Origin: Nitrososphaerota archaeon
GTDB lineage: Archaea > Thermoproteota > Nitrososphaeria > Nitrososphaerales > JACPRH01
Reading direction: 5' to 3'
DNA length: 5,069 nucleotides
Assembly: GCA_029460375.1 (NCBI GenBank)
Contig: JARPAQ010000107.1
Coordinates: forward strand, 1 to 5,069
The position numbers and the translations under genes were made by a program. Shown here piece after piece: positions 4,595 to 5,069 of this stretch (the stretch's first letter is position 1; the number at the start of each line of letters is the position of its first letter). A model generated the notes under the pieces. That model made no database searches and was not told where the DNA came from. It was given only the letters and a program-made list of their open reading frames with translations.

Positions 4595-5069
4595 TTGGTC
4601 TTCGGCAGAGATGTAAGGCTAAGTAAAATAACCAAGAAGGGCCGCATAATCTGTGTCACCCTAGATCACGGAGTGAGCTCAGGCCCCGTTCAAGGTATTG
4701 AGAATATAGGCGAAACCATATCAAAAGTAGAGAAGGGTGGAGCCACTGCCATACTTGTCCATAAAGGAGTAATCCGATCCCTACCATACCCCTCGCAGAC
4801 CGGAGTTATACTCCACCTATCAGGGAGCACAAGCATAGGGATGGCGCCCAATAGAAAGATGCAGGTAGCGACTGTTAAGGAGGCGATAAGACTAGGCGCG
4901 GACGCGGTGTCGGTTCACATCAATATAGGTGGGAAAGAGGAGCCTGAGATGCTTGAGAAGCTGGGCAGAGTCTCCGACGAATGTGACAGATGGAGCTACC
5001 CCTGTATCGCCATGATGTACCCTAGAGGAGAGAATATCCAGAATCCGCACGACCCTGAGAAGGTAGCCC
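4595..5069 (+). CDS. aroA': 2-amino-3,7-dideoxy-D-threo-hept-6-ulosonate synthase, 5' part
   Basis: The first 158 residues of a DeoC/LacD-type class I aldolase are present; the gene runs off the window end. Motifs agree closely with my memory of Methanocaldococcus MJ0400: LDHGVSSGP (23-31), ILVHKG (53-58), VILHLSGSTS (71-80), VKEAIRLGADAVSVHINIG (94-112) and AMMYPRG (139-145), then QNPHDPE. MJ0400 condenses aspartate semialdehyde with a 6-deoxy-5-ketofructose-1-phosphate unit. This is the first step of the archaeal route to 3-dehydroquinate that bypasses DAHP synthase. Asp24 and Tyr142 correspond to its catalytic Asp and Tyr; the Schiff-base lysine lies beyond the window end. The main alternative is the related archaeal class I fructose-bisphosphate aldolase. 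The LSGSTS segment and the neighbouring aspartate kinase favour the aromatic-pathway enzyme. It is probably co-transcribed with the kinase; a 3-dehydroquinate synthase II gene would be expected next. Confidence 0.87.
   Translation, partial: MVFGRDVRLSKITKKGRIICVTLDHGVSSGPVQGIENIGETISKVEKGGATAILVHKGVIRSLPYPSQTGVILHLSGSTSIGMAPNRKMQVATVKEAIRLGADAVSVHINIGGKEEPEMLEKLGRVSDECDRWSYPCIAMMYPRGENIQNPHDPEKVA

Overview
The window looks like ordinary archaeal chromosome with one worn accessory stretch at its left end. Three things point to Archaea: promoters with a TATA box 26-28 bp ahead of the start codon (leaderless type), Shine-Dalgarno motifs in front of TTG starts, and an aldolase-like enzyme of the archaeal route into the shikimate pathway next to an aspartate kinase. 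A member of the Thermoproteota (Nitrososphaeria or Bathyarchaeia-like) is my best guess. That is inference from protein style only; no marker RNA gene is present.

Left part (1-1360). The minus strand first shows the last ~48 residues of a CorA-type magnesium channel, cut off abruptly at about 186, so it is a remnant. Next to it is a start-less, glycine-rich hydrophobic reading frame on the plus strand, then a hypothetical 72-residue protein on the minus strand. A divergent AT-rich promoter region (about 600-651) leads to a 65-residue AbrB/MazE-type swapped-hairpin protein. An inverted repeat brackets the TATA box of that gene and could be its own operator. From 850 to 1171 I see no convincing gene. 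It is followed by a 55-residue orphan protein with a CxxC...CxxH pattern, which converges on cysS.

Middle (1362-3136). A complete cysteinyl-tRNA synthetase on the minus strand starts at a TTG preceded by GGTGA. Divergent from it is an 89-residue protein of unknown function with a clean leaderless promoter.

Right part (3137-5069). A strong TATA box precedes an unusual ~150-bp leader and then a monofunctional aspartate kinase with two C-terminal ACT domains. Its TTG start is set by a Shine-Dalgarno motif. After 53 bp comes the 5' part of a 2-amino-3,7-dideoxy-D-threo-hept-6-ulosonate synthase (DeoC/LacD-type class I aldolase fold), cut by the window end. Aspartate kinase makes the aspartyl phosphate that becomes aspartate semialdehyde, and the synthase consumes that semialdehyde on the way to 3-dehydroquinate. 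The pair therefore looks like the head of an aromatic amino acid operon.

I found no tRNA, rRNA, CRISPR array or complete insertion sequence. I found no convincing new multi-gene system; the more unusual items are small regulatory structures and orphan small proteins.
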